From assembly GCA_035628875.1 (NCBI GenBank), contig DASPIZ010000162.1, positions 1 to 64,000 on the forward strand: a stretch of DNA of 64,000 nt. The letters are read 5' to 3'. Position 1 is the stretch's first letter. Every line of letters begins with the position of its first letter. A model generated the notes under the pieces. It ran no database searches. It saw only the letters and a program-made list of their open reading frames with translations, and was not told the origin of the DNA. Position numbers and translations under genes: made by a program. This document shows positions 27,884 to 35,900 of this stretch, piece by piece. This DNA is from Ohtaekwangia sp035628875. Its GTDB lineage: Bacteria; Bacteroidota; Bacteroidia; Cytophagales; Cyclobacteriaceae.

Positions 27884-28236
27884 ACCTCGAATACTTTAGA
27901 ACTTATTGCCTTTCCAAAAAAGGTGTTACCGAAGAACTTCCGTTCGGACCAGATACGCTCGTGTATAAAGTGATGGGTAAAGTGTTTGCGCTTACCGGTA
28001 TCGACACTTTCACAAGTGTCAATTTGAAAAGCGACCCGGAAACTGCCATTGAGCTGCGAGAGAAATTCGATGCGGTACAGCCAGGGTATCACATGAATAA
28101 AAAGCATTGGAATACCGTTGTGATCGATGGTTCTGTACCGGATACCCTATTAAAAAACTGGATTGATCATTCTTATGAATTAGTAGCCTCCGGACTTACG
28201 AAAAAGCAAAAAGCAGCGTTAGAGTTACTGAAATAG
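27880..28236 (+). CDS. MmcQ/YjbR-family DNA-binding-like protein
   Basis: A 118-residue protein of the MmcQ/YjbR (CyaY-like fold) family, recognised from LSKKGVTEELPFGPDTLVYKV, the FALTGID stretch, and GYHMNKKHWNTVVIDGSVP with the C-terminal helix WIDHSYELVASGL. The molecular role of the family is not established; some members bind DNA. The start is a TTG whose last two bases share the upstream TGA stop (TTGA overlap); the first in-frame ATG is 31 codons inside the conserved region, so the TTG is needed. Confidence 0.88.
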   Translation: MNLEYFRTYCLSKKGVTEELPFGPDTLVYKVMGKVFALTGIDTFTSVNLKSDPETAIELREKFDAVQPGYHMNKKHWNTVVIDGSVPDTLLKNWIDHSYELVASGLTKKQKAALELLK

Positions 28237-28388
28237 GCGGTCCGGAGGGGCAGCATGTGCGACAGTATGTTTTACATCTTTCCTTACACGCCTAATGATA
28301 ACAACCAAATTAATGCGATCAATGCGTCTTATACCTGAAAATCAAGGTAATCGGGGAGTATTTTCCGGTAATTTCAGTATAAAATCCT

Positions 28389-28396
28389 TATTTTTG
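28389..28396 (+). promoter_or_regulatory. Predicted -7 promoter element
   Basis: TATTTTTG matches TAnnTTTG 17 bp upstream of the lipoprotein start at 28414. No TTG is visible at the expected -33 distance, so only the -7 element is supported. Confidence 0.45.
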
Positions 28397-28413
28397 CTTG
28401 AATTACCCTAACC

Positions 28414-29406
28414 ATGCAAAGGGCACTTTTGGTTATTCTTCTGATCTGCACCCTGCTCAGCGCTTGCACACAGCGCATGATCTGCCCTGCCTATCAAAGT
28501 GCCTTCATTTACGACAAGGATCAGCTTCGGAAAAGATTTAGCTATTTCCAGGAAGATTCAACACCAAAAATATTAACCGCAAGTAGGAATAAATATCTGA
28601 TTGCTGAATCGCAGCCGTACAAAAAACGCATTCGCGCAATGCAAACCGTGCCCATGAAGCCGGTTTATGTTACTGTTCCGGATTCGTTACTTCCGGAAGA
28701 CCAACGTGAGTTACTGGAAGAAGGGGAAGACGGCGTAATCCCGGGAGCGGAACTTGATTTGGCTGCGCGTTCCGTAATCGACAGCACCTTTATCGTAGAT
28801 GTTCCGAAAGCAGAAGAAGCTCCGCTTGAAGATAGTGTGTATATGATCTCGCGTGATAAAGAAGTGCGGTTCTTAAAATACAATATGCCAGATAGTTTGG
28901 TCTATGAAACTTCTACTGGTAAGTACATACCGCAGAAACCTTCTTACACAGTTGTTAATATTACTTTTAATGTAGAGCAGGATAATTACATGTGGTATCT
29001 CCGCGACTATCTTGTTCTCCCTGATGTACGCTTAGCAGGTAATCAACAGGCCAATAGAGATTCTGAAGCGAAAAAATCCAAGAAGGGAATCAAGGGATTC
29101 TTTAAAAATCTTTTCGGAAAGAAAAAGAAAGAAGAGGAAGCACCTGTTGAAGAGGCACCTAAGCCAATCAATGAAAATGAAGATTTCGATTATATCGATG
29201 AAGATGAACAAGTGCAACCACAAGCTGGTCCCGCACTGGAAGATGTGAAAGAAAAGCGCGGATTATTCTCCCGCAAGAAGAAGGATAAAAAGCCAAAGAA
29301 GGAAAAGCAGCAACCGGAACCCGAAGAAGAAGAGCAATCAGAGCCGCCACCTGTCGATGATACAACGCCACCCCTGGAGGATGATGAAGAAATTGAGAGT
29401 TTTTAG
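28414..29406 (+). CDS. Lipoprotein with charged low-complexity C-terminus
   Basis: A 330-residue predicted lipoprotein of unknown function. The signal peptide ends in LLSAC, with Cys18 as lipidation site. Residues about 20-205 are globular and include PAYQSAFIYDKDQLRKRFSY, a stretch I associate with uncharacterised Bacteroidota envelope proteins. From about 215 the sequence is dominated by Lys/Glu clusters (FFKNLFGKKKKEEEAPVEEA, RKKDKKPKKEKQQPEPEEEE) ending in an acidic tail, so that part is probably disordered. It may contact nucleic acid, membrane or peptidoglycan by charge; this is speculation. It stands alone with its own -7 element. Confidence 0.75.
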   Translation: MQRALLVILLICTLLSACTQRMICPAYQSAFIYDKDQLRKRFSYFQEDSTPKILTASRNKYLIAESQPYKKRIRAMQTVPMKPVYVTVPDSLLPEDQRELLEEGEDGVIPGAELDLAARSVIDSTFIVDVPKAEEAPLEDSVYMISRDKEVRFLKYNMPDSLVYETSTGKYIPQKPSYTVVNITFNVEQDNYMWYLRDYLVLPDVRLAGNQQANRDSEAKKSKKGIKGFFKNLFGKKKKEEEAPVEEAPKPINENEDFDYIDEDEQVQPQAGPALEDVKEKRGLFSRKKKDKKPKKEKQQPEPEEEEQSEPPPVDDTTPPLEDDEEIESF

Positions 29407-29431
29407 TGATGCTGCTGATGTTCGCGATTTA

Positions 29432-29845
29432 CGATAAGCTTCAAGCTGCAGGCTACAAGCTGCAAGTTGGTCTCAAAATAGCTTCGAGTTACGAGCTGTG
29501 AGTTTGTTTGATCGCAACGAATGTGTTTTTAGATACTAATAAGTATCAAGTTGTTCTCGATAGCCAATGATGCAGGAGGGACGATCGCAACGAAGTCAGT
29601 GGATCAGGTTGGAAACGAGCTTCGAGTTTGTTGGTGGTCACTTAAGTGTTTTACGATTTACAAGAGATTTTTAACCACCCCCGTTCAGCTATCCGCTGAA
29701 CATCCCCTCCTTATTCAAGGCGGGGAGTTTGTAACTTCATCAGTTATCGAACACCAACCTCAAACCTCAGACCTCAAACAATTTCGGATCTCGTCAACAT
29801 GAAACAATCTCAAACTTTGAACTTTGAACTTTGAACCTTGAACCT
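29432..29845. repeat. Composite intergenic repeat, copy C (inverted relative to copy B)
   Basis: Blocks in order are AAGCTTCAAGCTGCAGGC (from 29436), CGAGTTACGAGCTGTGAG (from 29484) with CGAGCTTCGAGT at 29616, ACTTAAGTGTTTTACGATT (29640-29658), CCTCAAACCTCAGACCTC (from 29757) and CAAACTTTGAACTTTGAACC (from 29812). Reverse-complemented, this reproduces the block order of copy B. GATCGCAACGAA occurs twice inside it (29511, 29583). A frame at 29551-29802 lies entirely within the repeat and is not considered a gene. Confidence 0.75.
29683..29725. repeat. Pair of adjacent hairpins inside repeat copy C
   Basis: GTTCAGC-TATCC-GCTGAAC (29683-29701) is a perfect 7-bp stem. CCCC-T-CCTT-ATTC-AAGG-C-GGGG (29704-29725) is an 8-bp stem with one mismatch. 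They lie between convergent genes and could end either transcript, but no T-run follows. Confidence 0.55.
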
Positions 29846-30544
29846 CTAATCAAAGAGTGTAAGGTTGCCGTGTTGATCTGCGGGTGGGGAGGGAATAATG
29901 AGGGAAGGGACATCGGCTGTGCTATCGCTAATGCGTGGTGATACAGAATAGAGATTGATTTCTGTGGACGGATAACTTTGCAGTACGTTCATCAGGTCAT
30001 CTTCTTTCGATGATTGATTCAACCAGATTTTTTCAGTCTCTTTTGTCAGGATCACCGGCATTCGTTCGCAGATGGAGGAGACGAGTTCATTTGCTGGTGT
30101 TGTGATGATGGTAAAGGTATGCATTTCATTACCCTCGGTATCTTCATATTCTTCCCAAAGTCCGGCGATAGAAAATATATCCTGGTTTTTAGTTACAAAG
30201 CGATAGGGGATATGCGTTTTTTTTCCGGCTTGTTTCCAGGCATAAAAACCATCGGCAGGAATAATGCATCTTCCTTTCATGAGTGATTTTCTTAGCGACA
30301 CTTTTTCCTGGATCAATTCAGCCCGTACGTTGATGATCTTTTCACTCAACGTTTTATTCTTCGACCACTCAGGAGAAGTGCCCCAATAGAATGTAGATAT
30401 ACCTTCCGGTGAAACACTCGTAATCAGTGGAAGCAATTGCGTTGGTGCTGCATTGTATTTGGGTTGAAAAAAATCCGGAACATCAACCGCGAATCGCTCG
30501 CTGATTTTCTCCGCCGAAGCTGTGATGCTGTACCGATCAATCAT
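29846..30544 (-). CDS. SRAP (YedK/HMCES)-like protein lacking catalytic residues
   Basis: A 232-residue member of the SOS-response-associated peptidase fold, whose active members crosslink to abasic sites in single-stranded DNA through Cys2. The fold is recognised from KYNAAPTQ, YWGTSPEW, IINVRAEL, CIIPADGFYAW and ICERMPVILTKE. The canonical start MCGRY is here MIDRY, so Cys2 is Ile. The Glu of DGFYEW (E105 in YedK) is Ala, and the His of IHDRMP (H160) is Cys; only the Asn and Arg of NxR remain. The ATG at 30544 is chosen because it aligns with the family start; the frame is open to 30589. It probably cannot form the thiazolidine crosslink and may be a binding-only paralogue. Confidence 0.88.
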   Translation of the reverse strand: MIDRYSITASAEKISERFAVDVPDFFQPKYNAAPTQLLPLITSVSPEGISTFYWGTSPEWSKNKTLSEKIINVRAELIQEKVSLRKSLMKGRCIIPADGFYAWKQAGKKTHIPYRFVTKNQDIFSIAGLWEEYEDTEGNEMHTFTIITTPANELVSSICERMPVILTKETEKIWLNQSSKEDDLMNVLQSYPSTEINLYSVSPRISDSTADVPSLIIPSPPADQHGNLTLFD

Positions 30545-30659
30545 ACTGGTCGCTGTTAAATGGGAGGGAAAGTTAGCAAAATTAGTCATTTATGCTTTTC
30601 ATGCTACACTTTATCCGAATGAGAATGATTGTATTCCAACTGAATATGGATCCGCTTAA

Positions 30660-31589
30660 CTATTTGATGAACTGCAGTGCTTTTTCTTCACTCCAATAAA
30701 GTCCCGACTTATGAAATTGAGCAAAGCCAACATGGCCACCGCGATCCGGAGTTTCAAGCTTCACATTTGCATGATGCTTTAACATTTCAGTAGGATAGCA
30801 ATCGTTACTCAAAAACGGATCGTTTCGAGCATTGATGATGAGTGTAGGGATGGGAATAGCATGAATAAAATGAATTGAACTGCAACGGTCATAGTATTCA
30901 GCGGCATTATTATATCCGTGGAGCGGTGCGGTGTAGCGGTCATCAAAGGTCTGGATCGTCTTTATTTGTGGCAGCCAGCTGGTGTTTAGTTCGGGGTAAG
31001 CAATGTGTTTGCGTAAAATTTTCTGCTTAAGGCTTTTTAAAAACCGTCGGGCGTAAATCCAGTTCGAGGGTTCAGAAATTCTGGCACAGCTTGTTTGGAG
31101 ATTAAGTGGTACAGAAAAGACAACCGATTTTTTGATTTCAGGAAACAACTGTCGCTCACCAAGATACTTCAGTGTTAAGTTACCACCGAGGCTGAAACCC
31201 ATGAGAAAGATTTCGGTATATTGATTTTTATTTTTCACATGTTCAAGCACTGTGTGCAAATCTTCTGTTGCACCGCTGTGATAAAAGCGCAGTTGCTTGT
31301 TTATCTCTCCACTACATCCCCGAAAATTCCAAGCCAGTATATCGCAACCTTGATTGAAACCGGCTTTGGCAAGACCCTTTACATACGGCCGTTGCGAACT
31401 GCCTTCTAAGCCGTGAGAAATAATGATAAGTTTTGAAGCGCCTTGCGTAAGCCAATCGAGATCAAGGAAGTCATCATCCGGCGTACAAATTCGTTCGCGT
31501 GTATACGGCTTCATTCCGACACGGCGAAGCAGCGACGGGTAAATCGTTTCCAGGTGGGCATTAAATAAAAATGCGGGTGCTGTATACAT
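30660..31589 (-). CDS. Alpha/beta hydrolase, YheT family
   Basis: A 309-residue alpha/beta hydrolase of the YheT/UPF0017 group. The nucleophile elbow is GFSLGGNLTLKYLGE; an oxyanion-type HGLEGSS follows the first strands; NARNDPFL carries the likely acid and GGHVGF the catalytic His. Start is ATG 31589 (a GTG 3 bp upstream is also open). It lies 35 bp after the DinB-type gene in the same direction, so it belongs to the TerC operon. Physiological substrate unknown; relatives hydrolyse short esters. Confidence 0.88.
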   Translation of the reverse strand: MYTAPAFLFNAHLETIYPSLLRRVGMKPYTRERICTPDDDFLDLDWLTQGASKLIIISHGLEGSSQRPYVKGLAKAGFNQGCDILAWNFRGCSGEINKQLRFYHSGATEDLHTVLEHVKNKNQYTEIFLMGFSLGGNLTLKYLGERQLFPEIKKSVVFSVPLNLQTSCARISEPSNWIYARRFLKSLKQKILRKHIAYPELNTSWLPQIKTIQTFDDRYTAPLHGYNNAAEYYDRCSSIHFIHAIPIPTLIINARNDPFLSNDCYPTEMLKHHANVKLETPDRGGHVGFAQFHKSGLYWSEEKALQFIK

Positions 31590-31624
31590 CACAACCAGTT
31601 AAACCCAAAAGTCGCGAAAAAGAT

Positions 31625-32152
31625 TTACTTCTTACCCGCAATGATATTGAGATGCGCCAGGTGATGGTCTCCATGCCAGGCATAAGTCGCCATCATACGT
31701 TCCAGCGAAACATGCTTTTTAGTTTCGGGATGAATAAAAGTTCGCTTGTGTTGCTCTGGTGTAATTCGTTTTAACAGCGCTACCCATTTTGGATGCAGCG
31801 ATTTGATAAGTTGAATCGATAAAACAGGATCGGCGGATGTTTCTGCGGTTTCTGCCCAGGCGGCTTCATCGTATGCTTTAATGAGCGGCGACTCTTCAGT
31901 GAGTGTCCACTTAAAACGAATGTAAGCGTTCATATGACTGTCTGCAAGGTGGTGAAGTACCTGTCTTGCAGTCCAACCGCCTTCACGGTAAGTTTTGTCA
32001 AGCAACGCATTGGATAAAGTGTTTACAACATGATCTAATCGTGAAGGAAATGATTCAATACGACTGATAAATGATTCGATTTCAGCAGGTGAATAACTTT
32101 CCTGCGGATTAAATTTTCCGATTGGATACCGGAGTTGATCTTCGTTACTCAT
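31625..32152 (-). CDS. DinB/YfiT-family putative metal-dependent enzyme
   Basis: A 175-residue four-helix-bundle protein of the DinB superfamily, YfiT/BstA branch. Likely metal ligands are the His residues of VLHHLADSHMN and of WHGDHHLAHL near the C-terminus. The N-terminal YPIGKFNP segment is typical of the YfiT branch. Relatives act as bacillithiol S-transferases or metal-dependent hydrolases; which applies here is uncertain. It overlaps the terC stop by 8 bp, so translation is probably coupled. Confidence 0.88.
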   Translation of the reverse strand: MSNEDQLRYPIGKFNPQESYSPAEIESFISRIESFPSRLDHVVNTLSNALLDKTYREGGWTARQVLHHLADSHMNAYIRFKWTLTEESPLIKAYDEAAWAETAETSADPVLSIQLIKSLHPKWVALLKRITPEQHKRTFIHPETKKHVSLERMMATYAWHGDHHLAHLNIIAGKK

Positions 32153-32897
32153 GAAACTCTTCTTTAGCTTTTTTGCGACGTGACCGCACGCGGATGTTGA
32201 TCATTTCAATGCCCATCGAAAAGACAACAGCGAAATAGATGTATCCTTTTGGAATGTCTTTATCGAGGCCTTCCAAGAAGATCATAAAGCCAATTAAAAT
32301 CAGGAAGCCGAGTGCAAGCACCTCCATCGATGGATGTTTATTGATAAAGCTACTAATCCGGCCAGAGAAGGCGATCATAATACCAATAGAGAGCACCACT
32401 GCAATTACCATAATGATAATTTGATCGGTGAGTCCAACTGCTGTGAGAATGGAGTCGAACGAAAAAATAATATCGAGGAGGATGATCTGGACGATAATAC
32501 CAGTAACGTTTACGGTTTTTTTTGTCAATACCTCTTCCTCGTCATCTGCGCCTTCGGTTTGGTGATTAATTTCGCGTGTACTTTTTGCAATGAGAAATAG
32601 TCCGCCGAAGATCAGGATGATATCACGGCCGCTTATAGAACCATCTTCACTGATAAAACCGGGAACAGAAAACAGGGGGTCCTGAAATTTCATTACCCAA
32701 GTAATCATTAGTAGAAGCAATATCCTTACCCCCATGGCAAGTAAAAGGCCCATGTTGCGTGTTTTTGCCCGCATTTCTACGGGTAGCCGGTTTGAGACAA
32801 TGGAGATGAAGATGATGTTATCGATGCCGAGCACAACTTCAAAAAAGGTAAGCGTGAGCAGGGCAAGCCATGTTTCCGCCTGGAGGAAAATTTCCAT
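32145..32897 (-). CDS. TerC-family integral membrane protein
   Basis: A 250-residue inner-membrane protein with about seven helices. The family motifs FFEVVLGIDNIIFI and DIIFSFDSILTAVGL carry the conserved membrane Asp residues. A charged loop (NHQTEGADDEEEVLTKK) separates the halves. TerC/Alx proteins are implicated in manganese export or in metalation of secreted proteins. It is the first gene of a three-gene minus-strand operon and has a promoter-like sequence 28 bp upstream. Confidence 0.93.
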   Translation of the reverse strand: MEIFLQAETWLALLTLTFFEVVLGIDNIIFISIVSNRLPVEMRAKTRNMGLLLAMGVRILLLLMITWVMKFQDPLFSVPGFISEDGSISGRDIILIFGGLFLIAKSTREINHQTEGADDEEEVLTKKTVNVTGIIVQIILLDIIFSFDSILTAVGLTDQIIIMVIAVVLSIGIMIAFSGRISSFINKHPSMEVLALGFLILIGFMIFLEGLDKDIPKGYIYFAVVFSMGIEMINIRVRSRRKKAKEEFHE

Positions 32898-32924
32898 TTA
32901 AACGTGTTAAGGGGTTGTTGGGCC

Positions 32925-32955
32925 TAAAAATAAGGGAAGTATTGGAGACTGCAAA
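32925..32955 (-). promoter_or_regulatory. Predicted promoter of the terC operon
   Basis: On the minus strand TTTG (32955-32952) is followed after 19 bp by TATTTTTA (32932-32925), close to the TTTG/TAnnTTTG consensus with one mismatch in the last base. Transcription would start near 32918, about 20 bp before the ATG. Confidence 0.5.
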
Positions 32956-32976
32956 GGGGTGGGATTTGGAATGTCC

Positions 32977-35900
32977 CTACTCATGCACCACAACAATCTT
33001 CTTACGTTCAATTCCATTCGGTGTTTCTAATTGCAGAACGTACAGACCTCCGGAGAGTTCTTTGGTATCAATCGTTTTTGATTGTTCACCACGATCAAAT
33101 CGAGATTGGTGCACATTACGCCCATAGGAATCAAGAAGTGTAATGTTAACTACCTTACGCGTTTTGACGGGCAATTCTAAATGCAATGCTTTGTCTGCCG
33201 GGTTTGGGTAAACCCTGATCTGCGATATCAGCGAAGGCTCACGATCCGTAATAATTGCGGGATCAGGAATGTACGTTGGATTGGTCATGATGCGCGCCTG
33301 ATAAATTTCTTTGGTGTCTTCATTTTGAACAAAGGCTACCACCGCTAATTGATCGAAATCAAAAGCGCGCGGACTCCAGGAGTAACTTACTGTGCGTTCT
33401 TCGTTTTCAAGAATCGATTCAGAGAATTTCGTACCCGTTGCGTCTGGTAAAAGTTTCCGCATCACGTAAGTAAATGAGGTTTCTCCGTTTGTTCCAATGG
33501 CGTCCGGGTTGTTATCTATTAATTTTTCAATCACAGCAATGTGTAATACTGTGTTTGGTGGAAGGTTTTGTTTCGCCGTAAACTTAACATCAACATTAAA
33601 AGTTTCTGCAGGCAAATTGGGTGTCTGAATATAGTCGATGGTTACTTCAGAATCTTTGAGGGTTTGTTCCGTAAAAATTGAAGCAAGTGCGCCGGTTCTC
33701 GCATCAACCATTGTAGTGGGTGTCGATGAGATACCATAGAATGCAGAGCGTGCGTTGGCGTCTGTGCGATTGCTCTCGTAGATGGGGTCTTCGTTCGGTC
33801 CGCTTATACCCAAATGGTATTCAATCTTTACAGCCTCACCGAGGGATGTATTAAGGAAATTATTAATTGCATTATTGGAAACCCGGTTAGGATCGTTCGC
33901 TGCATTAACACCGCCATTGTTCGTGAATTGTTCTAACAGTACCACGCGATCGCGCTGGGTGATCTTAAAATTATCAAAAGTAAATCCTTCACCTTCCGGT
34001 TTAAAATCCGCGCTACCAAAAGCAAACCTAAATCTGACCTTGTCTCGTTCTGCCGGAAGAATATCATTGATCATTTGGTCAAGTGATATCACTGCTGTTC
34101 TCCAGTCATCCAAATCCAGCATGCCTGTCCATCCGGTCTGTAACAACGCCTGATTGCCCGGATTGGCATCAATACCGATTTTGTCATACCAGTTTCGTCC
34201 TGAGTTTATATTCCCTATTGTTATCCAGTCTGATTCTCTATCAGTTGTGTTTTTTGTATTGTATTGGAGTACAACACCATCGCGACCATCTTTCATAAGA
34301 GATCTGAAATCAAAGGATAGGATAGGACGTTGAATCGCAGTCAAATCAATACATCCGCTGTGAACCCATGAGTCTTCGTTCCAGTTGGGAAGTCCTTCAT
34401 TAACCGACGACGACCGATTAGTAACCCATGCTTTTCCTTCACTCGGATCGTTGGGACTTGGGCTATCCCGATCGAAAGCAACTTTTTCTAACTCGCCCCA
34501 TTCCCATGATGAGTTTGTTCCACCTGATTTCCAAGCTTGAAGTTCCACGTTTGCGACGTTAAAATCTTCAAAATACTCCGTCCCGCCACCGAGGGGTCCG
34601 ATTTTGTTGACTTTGTACACCAGAACAGTATCTGCTTTAGAACAATTCAAAACGGTGGAGACGGTGGTGTATGCCTTGAAATAACCCGTGGTGGCATACA
34701 TCACAGAATGTTGTTTGTCATTGTCGATTTCAGGTGTGTATCCCTCACCGGCAACCCAGGTTATTTCATCAACCTGGCCTGGTTTATCGTCAACAAAATC
34801 AGATTCGATTCTGAATTGCGTAGCATCTCCGTCACACACATTTGCCCAACTTAATTTTACATCAGGAACTTCTCCAATGGTGACCGGCTTAGATCTGGAT
34901 TCGACACATCCATCACTGGTACGAACCGACATCTTTGCTTGATAAACGGCGGGTAGTTCGTAGGTCCAGGTGGTTAACGAAGGATCGCCCTGAAGCAGAG
35001 GCGTTGTATCCGGGTCATCGTTACCATCATAATCAAAGGCATAAGTAAAGTCTACGGCCGAGGGATTGTTTATTGTCGATGTGAAATTAATAACCTGGTC
35101 AACACAACCATTGTTGACCGAGAAATTAAACGAGGGTATTGCGTTTACGATGACTGTAAAGTCTTCTTCCGTGACGCAAGAATTTTCGTCAGTGTAAGAG
35201 TAAGTAACAGTGTTTGTGGACAATGCCGTTGAAGGATCAAGGGTGGGTGTCGGGTCACCATTTAACTCGAAAGTTCCTCCGGCTGGCTTCACCAAAAGCG
35301 GAAATGCTGGATCGTTTTTGCATACTTCTGAAGGAATACCCGAAAGAAATTCCTGCTTAGGGATAATAGAGAACGCCGTATTAAGCCATGCGTTTGACAT
35401 CGTGACTGTTTCCGCTCCAAGTGCATCTGTTACAGTTGTCTGAATTTGATAGTATAATTCAAATTGTTTGGTACCTGGGCCAAGGTTAAGTGTATTGAAT
35501 CCGATTGTGTTATTTGTTGAATTAAAGGTGTAGTCATTTAGTACGGTACCGGTACCAATATCGCGAAGTACTACCTGGTCCTGGAAAGTGTAGACCGTCT
35601 CAATCGTTAAACCCCAAATGTAAATCGGAGGATAAACAATTGGTGAATTTATTGTTACCAGTTCATCTTCCTCACCACAATATCTATCGTTTAGTCCTAT
35701 AAAATAAGTGCTATTGTCACTAACCGTAACAACTTCAGATATAGTAGTGATACAGCCCTCCGCATTTTCATAAAACAATGTAACATCATTGGGTCCAATA
35801 TTAGCTGCATTGGGAAAAAACGAGGAAGTAGCGCTGTTAACACCCGTGCCTTCGAAATGTGTACTGCCTATGGGGCTTCCCGGGGACCCCATGAGATCGA

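Noticed and set aside
29551..29802. Possible 83-residue gene between the lipoprotein and the SRAP-like gene
   Set aside because: The frame lies within the composite repeat copy C and its translation mirrors the repeat units.
30545..30589. Longer N-terminus for the SRAP-like protein
   Set aside because: The extra 15 residues have no counterpart in SRAP proteins, whose start aligns with the Met at 30544. The loss of Cys2 stands with either start.
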